9,913 nt of DNA from DATBFX01 sp036558305 (lineage in GTDB: Bacteria > Chloroflexota > Chloroflexia > Thermomicrobiales > UBA6265). The stretch lies in the NCBI GenBank assembly GCA_036558305.1, contig DATBFX010000128.1, positions 1-9,913 of the forward strand, read 5' to 3'. The translations under genes and the position numbers were made by a program. Shown piece after piece: positions 1 through 5,475 of this stretch. The first letter of the stretch is position 1. Every line of letters starts with the position of its first letter. The notes under the pieces are model-generated. The model did not search any database, was not told where the DNA came from, and saw only the letters and a program-made list of their open reading frames with translations.

Positions 1-109
1 CTTCTATGACCAGCCGCCGATCCGCGCGATGCGTGCGGTCTTCGCCAACATCGACATGAGTATCACGCGGCGGGCCGAACAGTACGTCCCGCGCGACGAC
101 GACCGATGA
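1..109 (+). CDS. 3' end of an unidentified gene
   Basis: An open frame (codons starting at base 2) enters from the left edge and ends with TGA at 107-109. It encodes the last 35 residues of a protein, ending in AEQYVPRDDDR. The tail is rich in Arg and Asp and I do not recognise the family. The stop overlaps the ATG of the next gene in the arrangement ATGA, typical of translationally coupled genes in one operon. The protein is therefore probably part of the same pathway as the two SDR-fold proteins and the VOC protein downstream. Only the tail is visible, so no function is assigned. Confidence 0.6.
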   Translation, partial: FYDQPPIRAMRAVFANIDMSITRRAEQYVPRDDDR

Positions 110-891
110 TCTTGCAGGATCGCGTCGCGATCGTGACGGGCGGCGCACGCGGGATCGGCTACGCCATCTGCCGTGCGTTCGGAAGTGCGGGCGCCAGGTT
201 GGCGCTCTGCGACAACCGCGCGGGCGCCGCCGAGGATGCGGCGACGGCGCTGCGCGAACTCGGATATGATGCCGAGGGCTATACAATCGACGTACGCGAC
301 TCAATGGCGGTCGACGGAATGGTGACGGCGGTGCTCGACCGGCACGGGCGTGTCGACGTCCTCGTGAACAACGCCGGGCTGGCCATCCTCGAACCCTCGG
401 AGGGGGTCAGCGACGAGCACTGGCAACTCCAGATCGACGTCATGCTCAGTGGGCCGTTCTACTGTGCCCGGGCGGTGGCACCAGCGATGATCCGCCAAGG
501 CGGCGGCGCGATCGTCACCATCAGCTCGATCGGTGGGTTGGGTGGCTGGCCGCAACGCGCCGCCTACAATGCGGCCAAGGCCGGCGTGATCAACCTGACG
601 GAGACGCTCGGAACCGAGTGGGCGCGCCACGGTATCCGCGTCAACGCGGTGGCTCCGGGCGTCACGATCACCGACCTTGGCAAGGAACAGCAGACAACCT
701 CCGACCCGACCGCTCGGGCCAGACCAGCCTCGATGGCGACCTACGAACGGCGCCATCCCCTCGGCCGCCGCGCGACCGCCGACGAGATCGCGCAAGCGGT
801 GCTTTTCCTCGCCAGCGACCGGGCGAGCTACATCACGGCGACGACGCTGCGGGTCGACGGCGGTTGGGCGGCCTGGGCCAACCCACGCTGA
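106..891 (+). CDS. SDR family NAD(P)-dependent oxidoreductase
   Basis: Classical short-chain dehydrogenase/reductase of 261 residues, the usual family length (about 250). Visible motifs: the cofactor loop TGGARGIG (residues 11-18); Asp36 at the end of the second strand, which in this family favours NAD over NADP; NNAG (88-91); catalytic Ser141, Tyr154 and Lys158 (YNAAK); and a C-terminal LRVDGGW signature. Such cytosolic enzymes interconvert alcohols and ketones. The substrate (sugar acid, hydroxyacyl or other) cannot be told from the sequence. One oddity: the fourth member of the SDR catalytic tetrad, normally Asn in a D-V-N-L context, is Met113 here (DVML). The start ATG overlaps the stop of the upstream gene, and a second, degenerate SDR gene follows after 28 bp, so the two are probably co-transcribed and may form one complex. 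Confidence 0.95.
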   Translation: MILQDRVAIVTGGARGIGYAICRAFGSAGARLALCDNRAGAAEDAATALRELGYDAEGYTIDVRDSMAVDGMVTAVLDRHGRVDVLVNNAGLAILEPSEGVSDEHWQLQIDVMLSGPFYCARAVAPAMIRQGGGAIVTISSIGGLGGWPQRAAYNAAKAGVINLTETLGTEWARHGIRVNAVAPGVTITDLGKEQQTTSDPTARARPASMATYERRHPLGRRATADEIAQAVLFLASDRASYITATTLRVDGGWAAWANPR

Positions 892-919
892 AGATCTGCC
901 CATCCCTGAGGACGAACGA

Positions 920-1627
920 ATGGCAAGCGAGTTACGCGACCATGTGGCGGCAGTGGCGGTGGACGACGACGACCTGGCCAAGGCGATCATTGAGCGGCTT
1001 GAGCTGGTGGGTGCCCGCGTCCATCGGATCGATCAGCCGAGTGAGGATGGTCCCGGGTCCGATTTGCCACGGCTGCAGGAGACGGTTGCGGCGGTTGTCG
1101 GAGGAGAGGGGAGCCTGGACATCTGGGTGCAAAGCGCACACGCTGACGATCCAAAACCGGCCGCCGAGCTCGATCTTCTCGCCTGGCAGCGCGGACTTTC
1201 GCAGACCGTTGGGGTCACCTTTGCCGGCGCTCAGGCCGCGGGCCGATTCATGCTGTCGCAAGGGCGTGGATCAATGGTCTTGCTCACATCCGTCGATGGG
1301 TTCCTCGCGAGCGGAGGACGAGTTACCGCCTGCTGTGGGGCCGCCGGCGTGATCATGCTGGCGAAAACCCTCGCCTGCGAATGGGCCGGTAACGGTGTGC
1401 GGGTCAACGCGGTAGCGAGCACAAGGTGGTTGGCGCCGCCGCGAGGTTCGGAGGAGGTGGAGATCACGGCAGTGGGGATCTCGCCAAGCCGCATCCCGCT
1501 CGGTCGGCCACCGCGCCCGACCGAACTGGCCGAGGCCGTGGTCTATCTGGCCGGCCCCCAATCGAGCTTCGTCACCGGGGAGGTGCTTCGCGTGGATGGC
1601 GGATGGACGGGATACCACCTGTTCTGA
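920..1627 (+). CDS. Degenerate SDR-fold protein, probable pseudoenzyme subunit
   Basis: A 235-residue protein of SDR fold that aligns along its whole length with the SDR just upstream but lacks the active machinery. The glycine-rich cofactor loop is replaced by AVDDDDLA (residues 13-20). NNAG is replaced by QSAH (71-74). The tetrad Asn position is Thr96, Ser124 is kept, the catalytic Tyr is Ala137 and the Lys is Ala141. The fold-bearing parts persist: a helix with ACEWAGNGVRVNAVA after the active site, and a C-terminal VLRVDGGW segment that in SDRs lies at the tetramer interface. The frame is intact, so this is not simple decay. The start at 920 is chosen because GAGG lies 8 nt upstream and it sits 28 bp after the previous stop; the frame is open further upstream but would overlap the intact SDR gene. 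Inference: non-catalytic partner of the upstream SDR. Confidence 0.88.
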   Translation: MASELRDHVAAVAVDDDDLAKAIIERLELVGARVHRIDQPSEDGPGSDLPRLQETVAAVVGGEGSLDIWVQSAHADDPKPAAELDLLAWQRGLSQTVGVTFAGAQAAGRFMLSQGRGSMVLLTSVDGFLASGGRVTACCGAAGVIMLAKTLACEWAGNGVRVNAVASTRWLAPPRGSEEVEITAVGISPSRIPLGRPPRPTELAEAVVYLAGPQSSFVTGEVLRVDGGWTGYHLF

Positions 1628-1704
1628 TCGGTGGCGCGGACGCGGCGGACGACCCCCATCGCGACGACGAGCGCGACGGTCCGAATGTCTGGAGAGGAGG
1701 ACAC

Positions 1705-2163
1705 ATGCGCCTGACCGGGATCTCGCATACCAGCTTTACGGTGAGTGACATGGAGCAATCGCTGGGCTTCTACCGCGACCTGCTGGGCATGGTGGTGGTC
1801 GGTGAGGTCGAGCGCGAAGGCGAGTTTATCGAGCAGGTCGTCGGGTTTCCCAAGGCGTCGCTGCGCATCAGAGGACTCAAGCTCCCGGGCGGCTCGGATC
1901 ACATCCTCGAACTGATCGAGTATCGCGTGCCACAGGGCCAGCGGATCGATCTCCGGACCTGCAACCCAGGGAGCGCCCACTTCTGCTTCGTCACCGATGA
2001 CATCCACTCGGCCTACGAGGAATTGAGCGGCAAAGGAGTGCGGTTCAAGTCGGCGCCCGTACGGATCCCTTCCGGCCCGAACGCCGGAGGGTTCGATGTC
2101 TATTTCCTCGATCCCGACGGCATCACACTCGAGCTTTCACAACCACCTTCAACCAACTCGTGA
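1705..2163 (+). CDS. VOC superfamily (glyoxalase/epimerase-like) metalloprotein
   Basis: A 152-residue protein of the vicinal oxygen chelate fold: two beta-alpha-beta-beta-beta modules, starting with ISHTSFTVSDMEQSLGFY and again near GSAHFCFVTDDI. The likely metal ligands are all in place: His8, Glu69 (in ILELIEY), His92 and Glu143 (in ITLEL). The family includes glyoxalase I, methylmalonyl-CoA epimerase and extradiol dioxygenases; size and motifs fit a lyase, isomerase or epimerase better than a dioxygenase, but the substrate is not deducible. The ATG at 1705 is preceded by a very strong ribosome site, GGAGAGGAGG, 4 nt upstream. It lies 77 bp after the degenerate SDR on the same strand and is probably the last gene of that operon. 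The C-terminus after LELSQ is short and of no known significance. Confidence 0.9.
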   Translation: MRLTGISHTSFTVSDMEQSLGFYRDLLGMVVVGEVEREGEFIEQVVGFPKASLRIRGLKLPGGSDHILELIEYRVPQGQRIDLRTCNPGSAHFCFVTDDIHSAYEELSGKGVRFKSAPVRIPSGPNAGGFDVYFLDPDGITLELSQPPSTNS

Positions 2164-2464
2164 TGCGTCGAGGAGCAACAAAGCGCAGGAAAGGCTGGTC
2201 CCATCATCATGCAAGATCACACCCGCAGCCGTTCGTCGCCAATACCCAGCACGCGCATTCACTTTACACGTTATAAGGTGGCGCTGCTTCGTGCTCTCCG
2301 TTTCGTGGCACGGATCAAGTGCTGTACATGCGGAAATGCACCGATTGTTGCAGCGAACGGCGGGATGACATTGTCCGGATTTTGACGGCAAGATCAGAGG
2401 CCGGGGCAGACTCTCCGGAGAAGACGCATTCTCTGTCCAGATTATCAGCACAGTTGGTCGCCGC
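2164..2464. other. Non-coding stretch of lower G+C between convergent genes
   Basis: No credible gene is seen on either strand. Counted by eye, 2161-2460 is about 55% G+C against about 65-70% in the neighbouring genes. Short frames exist but lack ribosome sites and family motifs. A 10-bp palindrome, TCTCCGGAGA, lies at 2412-2421. On the - strand, AAAATCCGGACAATGTCAT (about 2367-2385) and ATTTCCGCATGTACAG (about 2321-2336) have the flavour of the terminal repeats of IS21-like elements, but I cannot confirm this and no transposase is present. It could be a decayed insertion remnant or simply intergenic DNA between two operon ends. Confidence 0.4.
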
Positions 2465-2505
2465 CTCGGTGGTGCCACTTACCGCTGAAGGTGAGGACCA
2501 CCGAG
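2465..2505. repeat. Inverted repeat (hairpin) between convergent genes
   Basis: Perfect 9-bp arms CTCGGTGGT (2465-2473) and ACCACCGAG (2497-2505) enclose a second, imperfect pairing of CCACTT with AAGGTG, giving a 41-nt hairpin. It lies 300 bp after the VOC gene and 165 bp beyond the histidine kinase stop. It is not followed by a run of T on either strand, so it is not a classic intrinsic terminator. It may act as a transcript-end structure or be part of a decayed mobile element. Confidence 0.5.
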
Positions 2506-2549
2506 CGCTCAACGTGACAACCCGATCGAGGATGGGCACCGCGTGGTTT

Positions 2550-2653
2550 GTGTCTGGGAGCGCCCCGTGCGCTCCCGCTACTCATGAAGGCATTGATCCT
2601 TCTCGGTCGCGTTTCCCCGCGGACACAGAGGCGCACGGGGCGCTCCCCGACAC
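2550..2653. repeat. 23-bp inverted repeat (22 of 23 match), 58-nt spacer
   Basis: The segment 2550-2572 is the reverse complement of 2631-2653 with one mismatch; the 17-base core at 2631-2647 is GCGCACGGGGCGCTCCC. Each arm can also fold alone: the left as GGGAGCGC (2556-2563) with GCGCTCCC (2569-2576) around 5 nt, the right as CGGGG (2636-2640) with CCCCG (2645-2649) around 4 nt. The long and short folds exclude each other, as in attenuators or cruciform-forming DNA. It sits 18 bp beyond the histidine kinase stop codon, so on the - strand it would form the 3' end of the kinase transcript. No T tract follows on either strand. Confidence 0.6.
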
Positions 2654-2670
2654 CACGGCTGCGGCTCGGC

Positions 2671-3942
2671 TCAGCGACCGGCGGCTGCCGCTGCTTTCGG
2701 CAACGTGAACGAAAACACCGACCCGCCCTCCGGCGGTTGCGCCACCCAGATGCGGCCGCCATGGGTCTCGACCAGGCGGCGGGCGATGGTGAGGCCGAGA
2801 CCGGCGCCGCCGCCACCATCACGCGAGCGCGCCTTGTCGCCGCGGTAGAAGCGGTCGAAAACGTGCGGCAGGTCCGTGGCCGCGATGCCCTCGCCGGTGT
2901 CGCGGACGTCGACCTGGACGTCCGCTCCGCGGTCGAGCACCTGGACGATGACCGACCCGTCCGCCGGTGTGTGGCGGATCGCGTTCTGGATCAGGTTGTA
3001 GAGGACGCGCTGGATGCGGTCGGGATCGATCAGCACCGGCGGCACCCCCCAATCGACGTTCGACCGGAGGGCTACCCCCTGGCGAGCCGCCTGGGCGTTC
3101 ATCGATTCCAGCGTTTCCAGGACGAGCGTCGCGATCGGACTCGGTTCGAGCTTCAACGTCACCTGACCGGCGTCGAGGCGGGCGATCTCGAACAGGTCGT
3201 CGATCAGCTTGCCGAGACTGACCGTTTCCCGCTCCATCGCGGCGATGTAGCGGCGGACGGTTGCGGGGTCGTCCGCCACCCCGTCGGCGATCGCCTCGAC
3301 CATCACCCGGAGCGAGGCGAGCGGCGTCCGCAGATCGTGGGAAACGGCCGCGATCAACCCCTGGCGTGCCTCCTCCAACTCGCGCTGGCGGACGAAGGCG
3401 GCTTCGAGTTTGCCTGCCATCGCGTTGAACGCATCGGCCAGCTCCGCCATTTCCCGCTCGTTGGACCGGGGCACGCGCGTCGAGAGATCGCCCGCCGCCA
3501 TCCGCCGCGCGGCGGCGACCAACTCCTTCAACGAATCGCCGATCGACGCGCTGACGAGCGCCGAGTAGATGGCGCCGATCGCCACCGAATAGCCGAGGAG
3601 CAGACCGAGGAGCGACAGGTCGTGGGTGGAGATCATCATCGCCGCGGCGGTCACGCCGACATTGATCAAGACGACGAGGATCGCCACGACGTGGGCGCCC
3701 ATGATCCGGGTGACCAATCGATCCCACGGACCCTGCTGCGAAACCCGGATGAAAAGACCGCCCGCCGCCAGCGAGACGACCGCCGAGGTCATCAAGAGTT
3801 CGATCATCAACGGGATGTCGTGCGTCGGCAAATCGAGCACGACCACGGCCACCGCCAGCGCCACGACGACGGCGACGACGACCGCCAACGCCACCTGCAA
3901 GATTCGTCGGAGAAGGGGCGAAGAGCGAATCAGGTCGGACAT
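2671..3942 (-). CDS. Membrane-bound sensor histidine kinase (HAMP-HisKA-HATPase_c)
   Basis: A 423-residue sensor kinase that autophosphorylates on His and passes the phosphate to the response regulator encoded just upstream in the same direction. Layout: four hydrophobic segments near residues 13-36, 45-66, 78-103 and 108-130 with only short loops; a HAMP-like linker about 131-183; the H-box AAVSHDLRTPLASLR with phospho-accepting His202; N-box NLIQNAIRHTP around Asn320; G1 DTGEGI (348-353); F-box-like FDRFYRG; and G2 GLGL (381-384). There is no extracytoplasmic sensor domain, so the signal is probably read in or at the membrane. The ATG at 3942 is the only ATG, GTG or TTG in this frame between the regulator's end and the first membrane helix, yet no Shine-Dalgarno is visible. 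The 209-bp spacer before it is filled by a repeat cassette, unusual for a pair that is normally adjacent. Confidence 0.95.
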   Translation of the reverse strand: MSDLIRSSPLLRRILQVALAVVVAVVVALAVAVVVLDLPTHDIPLMIELLMTSAVVSLAAGGLFIRVSQQGPWDRLVTRIMGAHVVAILVVLINVGVTAAAMMISTHDLSLLGLLLGYSVAIGAIYSALVSASIGDSLKELVAAARRMAAGDLSTRVPRSNEREMAELADAFNAMAGKLEAAFVRQRELEEARQGLIAAVSHDLRTPLASLRVMVEAIADGVADDPATVRRYIAAMERETVSLGKLIDDLFEIARLDAGQVTLKLEPSPIATLVLETLESMNAQAARQGVALRSNVDWGVPPVLIDPDRIQRVLYNLIQNAIRHTPADGSVIVQVLDRGADVQVDVRDTGEGIAATDLPHVFDRFYRGDKARSRDGGGGAGLGLTIARRLVETHGGRIWVAQPPEGGSVFSFTLPKAAAAAGR

Positions 3943-3947
3943 CGTTG

Positions 3948-4150
3948 GTAGACGGACAGACGGGACCCAGAGGGTACCCCCGGACAGACGGACAGACGGA
4001 CGAGAGGCCAGGGCCAGGTTGTATGGAGCGGGAAACGGGAAACAGCACAGGCGCGCGCGCCTGTGCCCCGTTTTCTTGCCCCCGACGACTGATGACCGGC
4101 GACTGACGACTGTCTCATCCGCCTGTCCGTCTGTCCGTCTGTCCGTCTAC
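3948..4150. repeat. Repeat cassette with inverted ends between regulator and kinase genes
   Basis: This about 203-bp stretch nearly fills the gap between the two genes, starting 5 bp from the kinase ATG and ending one base short of the regulator's TGA. The ends are perfect 16-bp inverted repeats: GTAGACGGACAGACGG at 3948-3963 and its complement at 4135-4150. An 8-bp unit (CGGACAGA) is tandemly repeated: about 2.6 copies at 3981-4001, about 1.6 at 3951-3963, and in opposite orientation (TGTCCGTC) 3.1 copies at 4124-4148. Near-direct copies CGACTGATGAC (4086-4096) and CGACTGACGAC (4100-4110) lie inside, with a central palindrome at 4045-4066. No target duplication is evident. It resembles a MITE- or REP-like non-coding element; alternatives are locally expanded slippage repeats. 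Confidence 0.65.
4033..4073. terminator. Strong palindromic hairpin, possible attenuator or terminator
   Basis: A perfect 22-nt palindrome at 4045-4066 (half-site GCACAGGCGCG) is flanked by further complementary arms AAACGGG (4033-4039) and CCCGTTT (4067-4073), leaving a 5-nt bulge. On the + strand it runs into GTTTTCTT, like an intrinsic terminator, but no + gene lies upstream. On the - strand, the direction of regulator and kinase transcription, it is followed only by the moderately T-rich TGTTTCCCGTTTCCC. It could reduce read-through into the kinase gene. Calling it a terminator is an inference; the palindrome itself is certain. Confidence 0.45.
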
Positions 4151-4151
4151 T

Positions 4152-4832
4152 TCACGGCTCGAACTTGTAGCCGACGCCCCAGACGGTTTTCACGTAGCGC
4201 GGTCGCTCCGGGTCGGCTTCGATCTTCTGGCGGAGGCGGCGGATGTGGACGGTGACGGTGCCGCCGTCGCTGGCGTAGGACCAATCCCAGACCTTGTCGA
4301 GCAACTCGTCGCGGGTGAAGACCTGACCGGGGTGCTGGGCCAGGAATTCGAGCAGGTCGAATTCGCGGGCCGTCAGCTCGACCACGTTCCCGGCGACTTC
4401 GACCTGGCGGCGATCCGGCCGGATCGTCAGCGAGCCGAAGCGGAGCGGATCGCCCTCGGCCAGGGGCGGGGTCGATGCGCGCCGGAGTACGGCTTTGATG
4501 CGGGCGACGAGTTCGCGCGGGCTGAACGGTTTGGCGACGTAGTCGTCGGCGCCGACGCCGAGACCGATGATGGTGTCGGTCTCTTCGCTCTTGGCCGTGA
4601 CCATGATGATCGGGACGTTGCTGGCGGTGCGGATGCGGCGACAGACCTCGAGGCCGTCGATCCCCGGCAGCATCAGGTCCAGCAGGACGAGGTCGGGCCG
4701 GGCGGTCGCGAACCGGCTCAACGCCTCCGGTCCGTCGGCCGCGCTCTCGACACGAAAACCGTCCTTGCGCAGGTAGTCGGCGACGACCTCGCGCACGATC
4801 GGTTCGTCGTCCACGATCAGCACCGTCGGCAT
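4152..4832 (-). CDS. OmpR/PhoB-family response regulator
   Basis: A 226-residue DNA-binding response regulator. The receiver domain spans about residues 1-118: acidic pair Asp8-Asp9 (LIVDDEP), phospho-acceptor Asp52 (LLDLMLPG), Thr79 (IIMVTAK) and Lys101 (YVAKPFSP). The C-terminal winged helix (about 127-226) has the OmpR-type pattern LTAREFDLLEFLAQHPGQVFTRDELLDKVW, later VHIRRLRQKIE and the closing VWGVGYKF, all typical. It is phosphorylated by the kinase encoded next in the same direction and then binds promoter DNA. The start at 4832 is preferred over a frame-extended ATG at 4913 because GGAAGGA lies 4 nt upstream and MPTVLIVDDE is the standard N-terminus. A 209-bp repeat-filled gap separates it from the kinase. 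The regulated genes cannot be told from this window. Confidence 0.95.
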   Translation of the reverse strand: MPTVLIVDDEPIVREVVADYLRKDGFRVESAADGPEALSRFATARPDLVLLDLMLPGIDGLEVCRRIRTASNVPIIMVTAKSEETDTIIGLGVGADDYVAKPFSPRELVARIKAVLRRASTPPLAEGDPLRFGSLTIRPDRRQVEVAGNVVELTAREFDLLEFLAQHPGQVFTRDELLDKVWDWSYASDGGTVTVHIRRLRQKIEADPERPRYVKTVWGVGYKFEP

Positions 4833-5024
4833 GAGGTCCTTCCCGGTCTGCCCCGTGGGGGAACGCAACTCCCTGTTGCCGAAATCGCCGGTAGCCAACG
4901 ACGGCATCACCATGGTACACCGCTCCCGGTCGCCCAGAATTCGGGCAACGTCGATTCGATCGTCGCGTGTTCGCGTGACTCCAGGCCGTACAGAAATGAC
5001 GCGTTCCTTAACGACGCCGCACGG

Positions 5025-5402
5025 TCACTCCCACGGGTTGTCGCCGGGTACCTGGGGACCGCCAAACCGGCCCTGCTCGCCGCGGTCCGCGGCCGCCAAT
5101 TCGACGATCCGATCGACGAAGGCATCGAGTCCGGCTTCGTCGGAGAAAAAGCGGAAGCGCCCGATCTCGTAGGCGGTTTGCTGGCCGGGGACGAACGCCT
5201 CCCCCTGGACCGCCAAACCGTGCAGGCGTTGCAGGCGCGCGTCTTCCGGCGGCAGCGCCAGAACGTGCGCCGCGAGCTCGTCCAAGGCCGTCGCACTCCG
5301 CAAGTTGCGCGCGTCCCGCAAATCGTCTTGATACCGCTGCCGTCGCCAGGTGGCAACGGATCGCAGATACTCCGCCATCATCTGGTTGATCGTCGGCTCC
5401 AC
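5025..5402 (-). CDS. Uncharacterised protein, 125 aa
   Basis: I do not recognise the family. The 125-residue product is soluble with no membrane segment or signal peptide. The first half looks helical and charged (MMAEYLRSVATWRRQRYQDDLRDARNL is its densest part, residues 8-34), followed by a segment with LPPEDARLQRLHGLAVQGEAF and an aromatic IGRFRFFSDEAGLDAFVDRIVEL helix; the tail is GPQVPGDNPWE. It starts with GTG at 5402, with AGGAG 10 nt upstream, a slightly long but acceptable spacing. It is divergent from the NIF3-like gene with 73 bp between them. It lies 192 bp upstream of the response regulator on the same strand. Natural-looking composition and the ribosome site argue for a real gene; a shadow frame is the alternative. 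Confidence 0.7.
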   Translation of the reverse strand: MEPTINQMMAEYLRSVATWRRQRYQDDLRDARNLRSATALDELAAHVLALPPEDARLQRLHGLAVQGEAFVPGQQTAYEIGRFRFFSDEAGLDAFVDRIVELAAADRGEQGRFGGPQVPGDNPWE

Positions 5403-5475
5403 GCGAGCGTTACTCCTGTCTGGTCACGACCGAACCGATCGCGGTGCGGCACGCCAAGGATAATCGGAGGGTCAC
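5403..5475. promoter_or_regulatory. Divergent intergenic region with start signals for two genes
   Basis: This 73-bp gap separates the starts of the 125-aa gene (-) and the NIF3-like gene (+). It holds CTCCT at 5413-5417 (AGGAG on the - strand) and GGAGG at 5466-5470 for the + gene. A GATAAT at 5459-5464 resembles a -10 box but lies too close to the GTG to serve a leadered transcript and has no good -35 box. Promoters for both genes are expected here but I cannot place them. Confidence 0.35.

Noticed and set aside
677..919. Upstream extension of the degenerate SDR
   Set aside because: The frame is open but overlaps the intact SDR's 3' end, its product is Arg/Pro-rich shadow sequence, and a good ribosome site precedes the ATG at 920.
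1426..1704. Upstream extension of the VOC gene
   Set aside because: It overlaps the degenerate SDR in another frame; the VOC fold begins right at the ATG at 1705, which has a strong GGAGAGGAGG site.
2319..2708. Short frames in the 2164-2670 gap
   Set aside because: No ribosome sites, low-complexity or unrecognisable products, and frames on both strands of equal quality, as expected by chance in GC-rich DNA.
2548..3951. Long + strand frame (467 codons) opposite the histidine kinase
   Set aside because: It is antisense to a gene with full HisKA and ATPase motifs. Its product is dominated by Arg, Asp and His runs typical of the complement of high-GC coding DNA, and no ribosome site is present.
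3981..4148. Possible CRISPR-like array of short repeats
   Set aside because: The unit is only 8 bp, copies are directly tandem without spacers and occur in both orientations; no cas gene is present.
4833..4913. 27-residue N-terminal extension of the response regulator
   Set aside because: The receiver domain starts at MPTVLIVDDE and the ATG at 4832 has its own ribosome site; the extension has no family support.
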